DNA of 38,636 nucleotides, taken from the NCBI GenBank assembly GCA_025361725.1, contig JANYJV010000095.1, forward strand, positions 1 to 38,636, written 5' to 3'. The stretch's first letter is position 1, and every line of letters starts with the position of its first letter. Positions 7,566 through 15,190 of this stretch are shown here, piece by piece. A model generated the notes under the pieces. It was not told the DNA's origin. It saw only the letters and a list, made by a program, of their open reading frames with translations, and ran no database searches. The position numbers and the translations under genes were made by a program. The DNA comes from Acidimicrobiia bacterium. GTDB taxonomy: Bacteria > Actinomycetota > Acidimicrobiia > IMCC26256 > JAENVU01.

Positions 7566-8555
7566 ATGTGCCGGATCGGACCTTCACCGCGGGAAGTCCG
7601 ACGGTGGACAACGATCGGGGTCTGCTGGGTGCTCGCGATCTCCGGGTGCGCGAACGCCCGATCGGCCGGCCCGCCGACGCTGACAACCGGCTCGTGTCGA
7701 GGCGCCGACGACCGGACCGAGCGATCTCTGGGCGACGACACGGACCTGCGGCGCGTCCGTATCACCCTCGTGGACCGGCAGCGACCGACCCGCGCCGAGT
7801 CACCGCCCGAACCGTGCCGCGTGCTTCGTACCGACATTCGCATGCCGCTCCACCGGGTCGGGCCGCTGCCGCTGATCGTCGTCGCGCACGGATTCGATGG
7901 TGACCCGAGCTCGCTGGCACCACTCCTCGACGCGTGGGCTCGGCGCGGGTACGTGGTCGCGGCGCCGCGGCTCCCGACCACTGAGAAGGACGACGACGGC
8001 TCGTCCGCTCGCCAGGAAAGCATCGAGCAGGCGCGTGATCTCAGTTTCGTGATCAGCCGGCTCGTGGAAGCGAGCGTGCACCGCCGCGGCGGTGCGGTGT
8101 CGAACTCGATCGACCCCCAGCGGATCGGCGCGGCCGGGATGTCGCTCGGTGGCCTCGCCGTGTACGGGCTCATCTCGAACACGTGTTGCCGTGATTCGCG
8201 CGTCCGAGCCGCGGTGCTGATGGCGGCGGTTCGTCGTCAGTTCCCCGAGGGTCGCTACGGACCCAATCGCGCACCCGTCCTCCTGGTGCAGGGCGACAAG
8301 GACGGGGGGTATCACAACAGCGTCGACGCCTATCCCGAGCTCGCTTCCCCGAAGTGGTTCGTCACGCTGCACGGTTCGGGTCACGCATCGCCGTTCGAAG
8401 TGCCACCCGGACCGGAGGCGCCGCTCGTCGCGTCGACGACGAGTGACTTCTGGGACCAATATCTCGGCGGCCACCGCAAAGCCGCACAGAACATCGTGCG
8501 GACGGTTCAAGCCAGTCAGGGTCGGGCCGGGCTCCGGTTCGACGCGGCGCGCTGA
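7566..8555 (+). CDS. Lipoprotein alpha/beta hydrolase
   Basis: 329 residues. The N-terminus carries a lipoprotein signal: RR at 12-13, hydrophobic stretch, and LAISGC with Cys28 as the lipidated residue. The hydrolase fold follows: VVAHGFDGD (about 105-113, oxyanion hole), GMSLGG with nucleophile Ser193, an Asp in VQGDKDGGYH and a His in HGSGHASPF completing the triad. The pattern is close to the dienelactone hydrolase / chlorophyllase / PET-hydrolase-like group, which acts on esters outside the membrane. The natural substrate is unknown. The gene stands alone, divergent from 7040-7423 and convergent with the kinase ending at 8586. The start at 7566 gives a normal-length lipoprotein signal, although no strong Shine-Dalgarno sequence is visible. 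Confidence 0.88.
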   Translation: MCRIGPSPREVRRWTTIGVCWVLAISGCANARSAGPPTLTTGSCRGADDRTERSLGDDTDLRRVRITLVDRQRPTRAESPPEPCRVLRTDIRMPLHRVGPLPLIVVAHGFDGDPSSLAPLLDAWARRGYVVAAPRLPTTEKDDDGSSARQESIEQARDLSFVISRLVEASVHRRGGAVSNSIDPQRIGAAGMSLGGLAVYGLISNTCCRDSRVRAAVLMAAVRRQFPEGRYGPNRAPVLLVQGDKDGGYHNSVDAYPELASPKWFVTLHGSGHASPFEVPPGPEAPLVASTTSDFWDQYLGGHRKAAQNIVRTVQASQGRAGLRFDAAR

Positions 8556-8585
8556 CTCGCGCGCGGCAAACGCGGGAACCGAACG

Positions 8586-9875
8586 TCAACGGTCGACCGC
8601 GGGCAGCACAATCGAGAATGTCGGTCGGGGGCCGGTCGCCAGCAGGAGCAAGCGACCCCCTTCAGCCTCGGCCAGCGAGCGTGCCAGCGCCAGACCGATG
8701 CCGGTCCGACCGGCGGTCGACACGCGACGTTCGAAGATCCGCTCCTTGTCACCGGTCACACCGGGACCTTCGTCCGAAACGTCGATGACCAGGCCCGCCG
8801 AGGCGGTGCGCGCCCGCACGGTGATCGCGCCGGTCCCGTGCCGGACCGCATTCTCGACGAGCACGTCGAGGATCTGGCGCAGCGCCCGCTCCGAGATCAC
8901 CACGTCCGCAACCGTCGAAGCCACGCTCACCGCCAGCGGTCGGTCAACCGATGCGAGCCGGCCGTGCCAGTCGTCATCCAGCGTAGTGAGCACTGCCGCA
9001 AGATGGGCCCGAGCGTGAGTCGACGGATCTTCGCGCGCCAGGGTCAGGAGGTCGTCGATCGTGCGGTCCAGCCGATCGACTTCCTCGATCGCGGTATCGA
9101 TCATCTGGTCGCGATCGGCCGTCGGGTCCAGCCGAGCCGCCTCGAGCGTCACCCGCAGGCTCGTCAACGGCGTTCGGAGTTGGTGCGAGGCGTCCTCGCT
9201 GAAGCGACGCTCGCGGCCCAACATCTCGTCGAGCCTGACGGCGGTGGCATCGAGCGCGCCGGCGACCGCATCCACCTCGGGCACACCACTGCGTTCGGTC
9301 CGCACCGTGAAGTCGCCGTCGCCGAGTCGGGTGGCGTAGCCGGCCAGACGATCGACGGGCCGCGCCAACCGACGGGACTGCCAGAGCGCGATCAGGCCGG
9401 CTACGAGCAGCACACCGATGGCGATCGCCGCCATGATCAGCAGCACGTCGCGGGTCCGATCGGTGACGATCGAAATCGGCACCGACACGCGAATCACACC
9501 GACGACGTGTTCGCCGCGCGTGAGCGGAGACCCGACGACGAGATGCCCATGGATCTCCCGGTCTCTGAGGTCGCCGCGCAACCCGGCGCGGACCGGCGCG
9601 TCGCCGCGCGCCGGGCCGATCCCGGCGACCAAACGGAGGTCGCGCCCGTAGACACCGATCGAGCGCGGTCCCTGCCGCGGTGCGAACTCCACGGCATTGA
9701 CCTTGTTCGGGAAGGACGCGGGGATCTCGCGGGCCGCCTCCGCTGCGGCGCGTTCGAGGCGAACGACTTCCTCTTCACGGTGGAGGTCACGAAACGCAAT
9801 CGCGAGCGGTGCCGCGAACAACAGCACGGCGACCGCGGTGACACACACCATCGCAACCAGGATCCGGAGCCTCAC
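8586..9875 (-). CDS. Sensor histidine kinase of two-component system 2
   Basis: 429-residue membrane kinase. Membrane segments lie at about 6-28 and 143-165 and enclose an extracytoplasmic sensor of about 115 residues. HAMP (about 166-218) is followed by HisKA with His231 in SEDASHQLRTPL. The ATPase domain has an N box (LVENAVRHG), G1 (DEGPGV) and G2 (RTGIGLALA). The usual F box is reduced to IFERRVS. The GTG at 9875 overlaps the regulator stop as GTGA, so the two are translationally coupled. It resembles the PhoR/TcrY/PrrB group of actinobacterial kinases. The pair is divergent from the polyprenol-mannose genes at 10704 and convergent with the hydrolase at 7566, so either could be a target. 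Confidence 0.95.
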   Translation of the reverse strand: MRLRILVAMVCVTAVAVLLFAAPLAIAFRDLHREEEVVRLERAAAEAAREIPASFPNKVNAVEFAPRQGPRSIGVYGRDLRLVAGIGPARGDAPVRAGLRGDLRDREIHGHLVVGSPLTRGEHVVGVIRVSVPISIVTDRTRDVLLIMAAIAIGVLLVAGLIALWQSRRLARPVDRLAGYATRLGDGDFTVRTERSGVPEVDAVAGALDATAVRLDEMLGRERRFSEDASHQLRTPLTSLRVTLEAARLDPTADRDQMIDTAIEEVDRLDRTIDDLLTLAREDPSTHARAHLAAVLTTLDDDWHGRLASVDRPLAVSVASTVADVVISERALRQILDVLVENAVRHGTGAITVRARTASAGLVIDVSDEGPGVTGDKERIFERRVSTAGRTGIGLALARSLAEAEGGRLLLLATGPRPTFSIVLPAVDR

Positions 9876-10567
9876 GGCAGCTCGAACCGGTAGCCCACCC
9901 CGCGCAGGGTGGTGATGCGGCTCGGCGCTTCGTCGTCACCGACTTGCTCACCCAACTTCTTCCGCAGCGACGAGATGTGCATGTCCAACGTCTTGGTGGA
10001 ACCGAACCAGTGCTCGTCCCACACCTCGGTCATGATCCGTTCACGAGTCGCGGCCACGCCGGCCTCAGCCATGAGGAACGCGAGCAGGTCGAACTCCTTG
10101 ACTCGGAGTTCGGTCTCCACCCCGCCGACGGTGACTCGTCGTGCGTCGAGATCGATGCCGACGTCGCCCACCGAGAGCTGGCGCTGGTCATACGACGAGC
10201 GAGTGCGGCGCAAATGCGATCGGACCCGAGCGAGGAGTTCCGGGAGCCGAAACGGCTTGGTGACGTAGTCGTCGGCGCCGGCGTCGAGCCCGAGCACCAC
10301 GTCCACCTCACTGTGACGCGCGGTCAGGATCACGATCGGGAGTTCGGAGTGACCAGCACGGAGCCGCCGACACACTTCGACGCCGTCGAGGTCGGGCAGC
10401 CCGAGGTCCAACAGGACCAGTTGCACTGGTTCGCGAGCCACGATTTCCAGCGCCGCGGCTGCCGTCGTCGCCCACTCGACCCGGAGCCCTTGGGCGGTCA
10501 ATGCACCCTGCAACGCCCGGCCGATCGAGTCGTCGTCTTCCACCAGCAGGATCGTCGGCTCGCTCAT
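9872..10567 (-). CDS. OmpR-family response regulator 2
   Basis: 231 residues. The receiver domain has the acidic residues in LVEDDD, phospho-acceptor Asp54 in LLDLGLPD, Thr in ILTARH and Lys in VTKPFR. The winged-helix domain begins near residue 130 and includes LRVKEFDLLAFL, SLRKKLGE and TLRGVGYRFELP. The start is the ATG at 10567, which opens the conserved EPTILLVEDD; the frame stays open upstream but that leader is not conserved. It is coupled to the kinase by a 4-bp overlap. The interval to the divergent mannosyl synthase (10568-10703) should hold promoters for both; I see a TTGACC at 10630 but no convincing -10 partner. Confidence 0.95.
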   Translation of the reverse strand: MSEPTILLVEDDDSIGRALQGALTAQGLRVEWATTAAAALEIVAREPVQLVLLDLGLPDLDGVEVCRRLRAGHSELPIVILTARHSEVDVVLGLDAGADDYVTKPFRLPELLARVRSHLRRTRSSYDQRQLSVGDVGIDLDARRVTVGGVETELRVKEFDLLAFLMAEAGVAATRERIMTEVWDEHWFGSTKTLDMHISSLRKKLGEQVGDDEAPSRITTLRGVGYRFELP

Positions 10568-10703
10568 CGCGCCCAGGGTAGGGGTGCGAGCCCGATCATC
10601 GATCCAAGGCGCCCAGATTTTGCAACTGGTTGACCGCAACGCGGGCCCCCCCTGACCCGCATCTTCGTACGTTTCCCAGGCGGATACGACCAAGGGAGCA
10701 ACC

Positions 10704-11513
10704 ATGGCATCACCGACGCTGATCATCGACCGGCCACCGAGACCGCGCCTCGAGCGGACGCGACCCGACGTCTCGGCTCAGCACCGAGTGCTCGTGGTGA
10801 TCCCGACCTACTGCGAACGCGAGAACATCGAGACGGTACTGGCTCGGGTACGCGAGGCCGTCCCCCACGCCGAGATTCTCGTCGTCGACGACAACAGCCC
10901 CGATGGAACCGCCGACCTCGTCGACGGGGCTCGCGAACTGATGGGCAACATCCGCGCCCTGCGCCGCGAGTCCAAGGACGGGCTCGGCGCCGCGTACCGC
11001 GCTGGTTTCAGCTACGGCTTGGATCACGGCTACGACATCCTCATCGAGATGGACGCCGATCTCTCGCACGACCCTGCTGCGCTCCCCGCGCTGATCGACG
11101 CGGTCGAGCGGGGCGCGGATCTCGCGATCGGCTCTCGGTACGTCCCCGGCGCTTCGATCCCGAACTGGACACGGCGTCGGCGGGCCCTGTCCCGATACGG
11201 CAACGCGTACGCCGCGTTCATGCTGCGAGTACCAGTCCACGACCTCACGTCAGGGTTTCGGGCATTCCGGGCCGAGACGTTGCGAGGCGTCGATGTCGAG
11301 ACGTCCCGCGCCACCGGGTACGCGTTTCAGATCGAACTCGCCGACCGCGTGGCCCTCGCGGGCGGCGCAATCGTCGAGCATCCCATTGCGTTCAACGACC
11401 GGACCGATGGCGAATCGAAGATGTCCACCCGCATCACGATCGAGGCCTTGGCCCTCGTCACGTGGTGGGGCATTCGTGGCCGAAGTGGCCGGCGCGCGGC
11501 GCTCTTCGCATGA
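10704..11513 (+). CDS. Polyprenol-monophosphate mannosyltransferase (GT2, DPM1-like)
   Basis: 269 residues. It should transfer mannose from GDP-mannose to polyprenol phosphate on the inner membrane face, making the donor used by GT-C enzymes outside. Motifs are VVIPTYCERENI (about 31-42), VVDDNSPDGT (about 60-69), the metal-binding DADLSHDP (117-124), IGSRYVPGASIPNW, and the DPM1 hallmark LTSGFRAFRAE. There is no C-terminal membrane extension, so it is the soluble DPM1 type; bacteria often supply a membrane partner, and a GtrA remnant at 4500-4775 may be what is left of one. AAGGGAGC about 5 nt upstream sets the ATG. The stop overlaps the next gene as ATGA, so the synthase and the GT-C transferase are made together. 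Confidence 0.93.
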   Translation: MASPTLIIDRPPRPRLERTRPDVSAQHRVLVVIPTYCERENIETVLARVREAVPHAEILVVDDNSPDGTADLVDGARELMGNIRALRRESKDGLGAAYRAGFSYGLDHGYDILIEMDADLSHDPAALPALIDAVERGADLAIGSRYVPGASIPNWTRRRRALSRYGNAYAAFMLRVPVHDLTSGFRAFRAETLRGVDVETSRATGYAFQIELADRVALAGGAIVEHPIAFNDRTDGESKMSTRITIEALALVTWWGIRGRSGRRAALFA

Positions 11514-13021
11514 CCACCACCCTCGACCGCACCGCCCACCTCGCGCCGACGTCGCCGGGTCGGGCCCGACCCGGCCCAACCACCGCGCTCCCCGATACGC
11601 CGCCTGCCCCCGGCCGATCGCGCGTTGGACCATGGCTCGTGGCGATCGTCGCCATCGGAGCCGGGCTCCGACTCTGGGGGCTCGGTGCATCTCGCTTCGG
11701 CTACGACGAAGCCTTCACCGCGATCGCCGGCCGACTGCCGTTGGGCGGTCTCACTGATTTCATCACCCGACACGACTCGCACCCACCGCTCGACTACCTG
11801 ATTCACGCGCCTCTCGCACGCGCCGGGGTCAGTGAGTTCTGGTTCCGATTCCCGTCAGTGATCATGTCGATCGCGGCGCTGGCATTGCTCGCCTGGTGGT
11901 TGCGTCCGCGCGCCGGCGTCGCCATCTGGGCGACGGTGGTGATGGCCGTCGACCCGTTCCAGATCTCGCACGGACGCGACGCTCGTATGTATGCAGAACT
12001 CGAGTTCATCGGCGTCGCCGTCGCTGCGCTGACCGGCGCGTGGCTGACGCGCCCTCGTGCCCGCCACGCCTTCCTCCTCGGCGTTCTCGTCTTCGCCGGT
12101 CTGCTCACCCACGTGTCGATGTTCCTTCTCGCGGCGGGACTCCTGACGGTGCCCGGACGGAGGCGGGATCGCGCCGCCTGGCAATGGCGCGGGGCCATCG
12201 CCGGTGGAGGCCTCGGATGGGCCCTGGTCTGGGGCACGCATTTCGTGGTCCAGGCCCAGGGTGGACACTCGTCATGGATCCCGAGCACCACCCCGGCCAC
12301 GCTCGCCACTGCGGTCGCCCATCTCCTCACGCCCGATTCGCTTCTCGTCGTGCCTGCGGTGGCGGCGACCGTGGTCGGCGCCGTGCTGCTCGTGCGATCC
12401 GACGCCCGACTCGGCCGCGTGTGGCTGTGCTGCTTCGCGGTTCCGGTCACGATCGCCGCGATCGTCGGCCTCGCCGAGCCCGTCGTCCTCGATCGCACGT
12501 TCACACTGATGGCCTGGGCGCCCGTCGTCGCGTTGGCCTTCGTGCTCGACGCGATCTTCCGCCGCAACCGTGTCGTGGGCGCGCTGGCGCTGGCCGGCGT
12601 CGTTGCGGTCGCGCTGCCGTCCGCACTCACCATCGTCACGGAACACAAGGGACCGGACAGTCCATTGCGGGCGTTGCAAACACGGGTGCGCCCGGGTGAC
12701 ATCGTGGGGGTCCAGCCGGTCAGCAAGGCACCCGAGTTGCAATGGTCGCTCGGCGTGCAGACCCACTCTTCGACTCGCCAGGTCTCGGTGCCCGGTAGTC
12801 CTCGAGCCTTCGGGATCCGGATCGGGACGGGCGCGCCGACGGGCCGGGTCTGGTTGCTGAACTGGAACGCGCACCGCACTCCGGCAGATCTCGTCTCGGA
12901 GTGCGGGCCCGGCTGGGGTTCTGGTCGCGTGCGAATTCGTTGCCTGATTGCCGGCACGGGCACCACGACGGCCAGCGCACCATCGCGTGCATCGGATGCA
13001 ACGAGTTTTGCTCAGCGATGA
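11510..13021 (+). CDS. GT-C polyprenol-phosphate-mannose-dependent transferase
   Basis: 503-residue polytopic membrane protein with about ten or more hydrophobic segments after a 40-residue Pro/Thr-rich cytoplasmic leader. It has the GT-C (PMT/ArnT-like) layout: the catalytic acidic pair Asp66-Glu67 in FGYDEAFT on the first external loop, then HDSHPPLDY, and SHGRDARMYAE further on. These enzymes use a lipid-linked sugar from the synthase encoded just upstream, with which it is ATGA-coupled. The acceptor may be a protein or a wall glycan. The C-terminal region (about 400-480) is a soluble domain. Part of the same family is preserved as the remnant at 2926-3421, so the genome once had at least two copies here. 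Confidence 0.9.
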   Translation: MTTTLDRTAHLAPTSPGRARPGPTTALPDTPPAPGRSRVGPWLVAIVAIGAGLRLWGLGASRFGYDEAFTAIAGRLPLGGLTDFITRHDSHPPLDYLIHAPLARAGVSEFWFRFPSVIMSIAALALLAWWLRPRAGVAIWATVVMAVDPFQISHGRDARMYAELEFIGVAVAALTGAWLTRPRARHAFLLGVLVFAGLLTHVSMFLLAAGLLTVPGRRRDRAAWQWRGAIAGGGLGWALVWGTHFVVQAQGGHSSWIPSTTPATLATAVAHLLTPDSLLVVPAVAATVVGAVLLVRSDARLGRVWLCCFAVPVTIAAIVGLAEPVVLDRTFTLMAWAPVVALAFVLDAIFRRNRVVGALALAGVVAVALPSALTIVTEHKGPDSPLRALQTRVRPGDIVGVQPVSKAPELQWSLGVQTHSSTRQVSVPGSPRAFGIRIGTGAPTGRVWLLNWNAHRTPADLVSECGPGWGSGRVRIRCLIAGTGTTTASAPSRASDATSFAQR

Positions 13022-13095
13022 ACCCGTGGTGGCCATGGGTTGGAACCCACATCAATACCCTGCCCGATACGAACCACTGACATCGGGAGATCGAC

Positions 13096-13737
13096 ATGCA
13101 ACGCAGGACTTCACTCGGCACCGCGTCGGGCGCTCTGGCATTGACGGTTTTGGTCGGCGCATGCGGGAGTTCCTCGACCAAGAGCTCGGCCAGCGTGAAG
13201 CCCTCCACCACGACGGCACCGAAGGCGACTTCCACCTCGGCGCCGAAGGTCGACCCGAACGCGCCAGAAGTCGTGGCCCCCGGCGACATTCCCGACACCC
13301 AGGTCTTCGTGCCCTACACCACGGCCGGCTACACCGTCACCGTGCCCGAGGGATGGGCGCAGTCGATCACCGGTCCCACCACCACCTACAGCGACCACTA
13401 CAACACGATTCGGATCGAAACCGCGAGCACGGCCGCAGCACCGACCGTCGCCACGGTGCAGTCAGGCGAGGTTCCGACCCTGCAACGCGCCGTCCCCAAC
13501 TTCGAACTCAGCAAGGTCGAGTCAGTGAATCGCGCCGCCGGCGCCGCGGTCCTCGTCACCTACCGCGCCGGCTCGACGCCGGATCCAGTCACCAACAAGC
13601 GGGTGGCACTCGACGTTGAGCGATACGAGTTCTGGCGCAACGGCACGTCGGTGACGCTCATCCTCTCCGGGGCTCGAGGTTCGGACAACGTGGACCCGTG
13701 GAAAACCGTGACGAATTCGTTCGCGTGGGCCAAGTGA
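13096..13737 (+). CDS. Lipoprotein linked to an ABC transporter
   Basis: 213 residues. A lipoprotein signal ends at LVGAC with Cys23 as anchor, followed by a Ser/Thr/Ala/Lys/Pro-rich tether to about residue 65. The remaining ~150 residues form a beta-rich domain (VFVPYTTAGYTVTVPEGWAQ...WKTVTNSFAWAK) of the kind found in actinobacterial PsbP-like/LpqN-style lipoproteins; I cannot name the family with certainty. The stop overlaps the first ATPase gene as GTGA, so it is the first gene of the transporter operon and probably acts as substrate binder or accessory subunit outside the membrane. The 74-bp gap from the mannosyltransferase may hold its own promoter; none is obvious. Confidence 0.85.
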   Translation: MQRRTSLGTASGALALTVLVGACGSSSTKSSASVKPSTTTAPKATSTSAPKVDPNAPEVVAPGDIPDTQVFVPYTTAGYTVTVPEGWAQSITGPTTTYSDHYNTIRIETASTAAAPTVATVQSGEVPTLQRAVPNFELSKVESVNRAAGAAVLVTYRAGSTPDPVTNKRVALDVERYEFWRNGTSVTLILSGARGSDNVDPWKTVTNSFAWAK

Positions 13738-14396
13738 GCGCGCTCCTCGACGCGCACGACCTCTATCGCTTCTACCACGCAGGTGGTGAAGAGACGTTGG
13801 CGTTGCGGGGCGTATCGATCTCGGTCAACGCCGGCGAAGTCGTGGCCGTGACCGGTCCTTCGGGCTCGGGCAAGTCGACCCTGATGGCATGTCTCGCCGG
13901 CCTCGACGAGCCCGACGGCGGAATGGTGCGCATCGACGGCGAGGAGTTGTCGCGCCGTTCCGAAGCCGACCGTGCCGCGCTACGCGCCGAGAAGATCGGC
14001 ATGCTCTTCCAGACCGCGAACCTGCTGGAGCACTTGACGGTGCAACAGAACGTGCAGCTCGCGCAACGACTCGCGAAACGGTCCGGCGCCGATGCCACGC
14101 GCACAGTGCTCGACGAGCTCGGGATCACCGAACGCGCGCGGGCCCACCCGTCGGAACTGTCCGGCGGGGAGTTGGCACGCGCCGGGCTCGCGGTGGCGCT
14201 CGCAAATCATCCACCGGTCCTCCTGGCCGACGAACCGACCGGCGAGCTGGACGGCACCAACGCCCAGCGCCTCGTCACGCTGCTCCGGGAACGAGCCCGC
14301 GCCGGCACGGCGGTGGTCGTCGTCACGCACAGCGATGACGTCGCCGCGGCGGCCGACCGAATCGTGAACCTCCACGACGGACAGGTGAGGACGTGA
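13734..14396 (+). CDS. ABC transporter ATPase A (LolD/MacB type)
   Basis: 220 residues. Walker A is GPSGSGKST (41-49), the Q-loop is FQTANLLEHLTV, Walker B is VLLADEPTGELD, and the switch His is in VVVTHSDD. The signature reads LSGGELARAGLAVAL, without the usual Gln-Arg (LSGGQQQR), so this site may be weakened. The GTG at 13734 was chosen because it overlaps the lipoprotein stop and leads straight into the conserved domain; the ATG at 13698 would overlap 39 bp. It belongs to the type VII (MacB/LolD/FtsE) export ATPases, which power FtsX-type permeases without moving substrate through the membrane by themselves. It pairs with a second, different ATPase directly downstream. Confidence 0.93.
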   Translation: MSALLDAHDLYRFYHAGGEETLALRGVSISVNAGEVVAVTGPSGSGKSTLMACLAGLDEPDGGMVRIDGEELSRRSEADRAALRAEKIGMLFQTANLLEHLTVQQNVQLAQRLAKRSGADATRTVLDELGITERARAHPSELSGGELARAGLAVALANHPPVLLADEPTGELDGTNAQRLVTLLRERARAGTAVVVVTHSDDVAAAADRIVNLHDGQVRT

Positions 14397-15190
14397 GCGA
14401 CGCCGAACGCAAACGGCGCGCACCGAACTCCGGCGGAGCGGGGCCCGAGCGGCCCGGCCCGCAGGCCCAAGAGCGGGAAGATATGACCGAGGTAACTGAT
14501 GTGCTGGTGCGGTGTCGTGATCTCGGTCGCAGCTATGGGTCGGGACGCGCTGCGACCATCGCGCTGCACCACGCGACCTGCGACATCCGGTCCGGGGAGC
14601 GGATCGCGCTCATGGGCCCGTCGGGCTCGGGAAAATCGACACTGCTCCACCTCATGGCCGGCCTCGAGGAACCCACGTCCGGAGCGGTGACGTGGCCCGC
14701 CCTCGGCCAACGCGCCGATCTCCGCCCCGGACCGGTGGCCCTGATCCTGCAGGGCCCGAGTCTGCTTCCGCCGCTCGACGTCACCGAGAACGTCGCCCTT
14801 CCCCTGATCCTCGGTGGCCTCGACGCGGATGAGGCGAGCGAGCGCGCCCAGCGCGCGCTCGCTCGCCTCGAACTCTCGGAGCTGGCCACGAAACTGCCGG
14901 AGGAACTTTCGGGAGGCCAGGCCCAGCGGGTTGCGATCGCTCGCGCGCTCGCGCAACAACCGCGCTTGCTGTTGGCCGATGAGCCCACCGGGCAACTCGA
15001 CCACGCGACAGCCGCGCACGTCATCGAAGTGCTGCTCGACGCGGCCCACGAATCGGGCGCGGCGCTGGTAGTGAGCACACACGACCCAGAGGTTGCGCAG
15101 CGTTTGGACGAACGGTGGCGAGTCGCCGACGGACACCTCACCGTGACTCGATCGTCCACCACTACCCAGGAGGAACCGTGCTCGGCCTGA
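14393..15190 (+). CDS. ABC transporter ATPase B (LolD/MacB type)
   Basis: 265 residues. Walker A is GPSGSGKST (75-83), the Q-loop QGPSLLPPLDV, the signature the standard LSGGQAQRVAIARAL, Walker B LLLADEPTGQLD, and the switch His in VSTHDPE. The first 30 residues are a charged, Pro-rich extension. The GTG at 14393 overlaps the previous stop as GTGA, but an internal ATG at 14483 has GGGAAG about 4 nt upstream and begins at the domain, so it may be the true start. With ATPase A it probably forms a heterodimer under the single permease downstream; the canonical signature here and the deviating one in A suggest one regular and one degenerate ATP site. Confidence 0.93.
   Translation: MSDAERKRRAPNSGGAGPERPGPQAQEREDMTEVTDVLVRCRDLGRSYGSGRAATIALHHATCDIRSGERIALMGPSGSGKSTLLHLMAGLEEPTSGAVTWPALGQRADLRPGPVALILQGPSLLPPLDVTENVALPLILGGLDADEASERAQRALARLELSELATKLPEELSGGQAQRVAIARALAQQPRLLLADEPTGQLDHATAAHVIEVLLDAAHESGAALVVSTHDPEVAQRLDERWRVADGHLTVTRSSTTTQEEPCSA

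Noticed and set aside
7424-8182. N-terminal extension of the small secreted protein to 8182
   Set aside because: It would bury the signal peptide and run antisense to the lipoprotein hydrolase. A good ribosome binding site marks 7423.
8838-9893. 351-codon plus-strand frame opposite kinase 2
   Set aside because: High-GC antisense frame with no recognisable fold; the kinase motifs on the other strand are complete.
10568-10703. GCGGG-C7-TGACCCGC short stem in the divergent promoter region
   Set aside because: Only 5 bp of stem in very GC-rich sequence; not distinguishable from chance.
11803-12966. 387-codon minus-strand frame opposite the GT-C transferase
   Set aside because: No membrane segments or motifs; explained by codon bias of the true gene.
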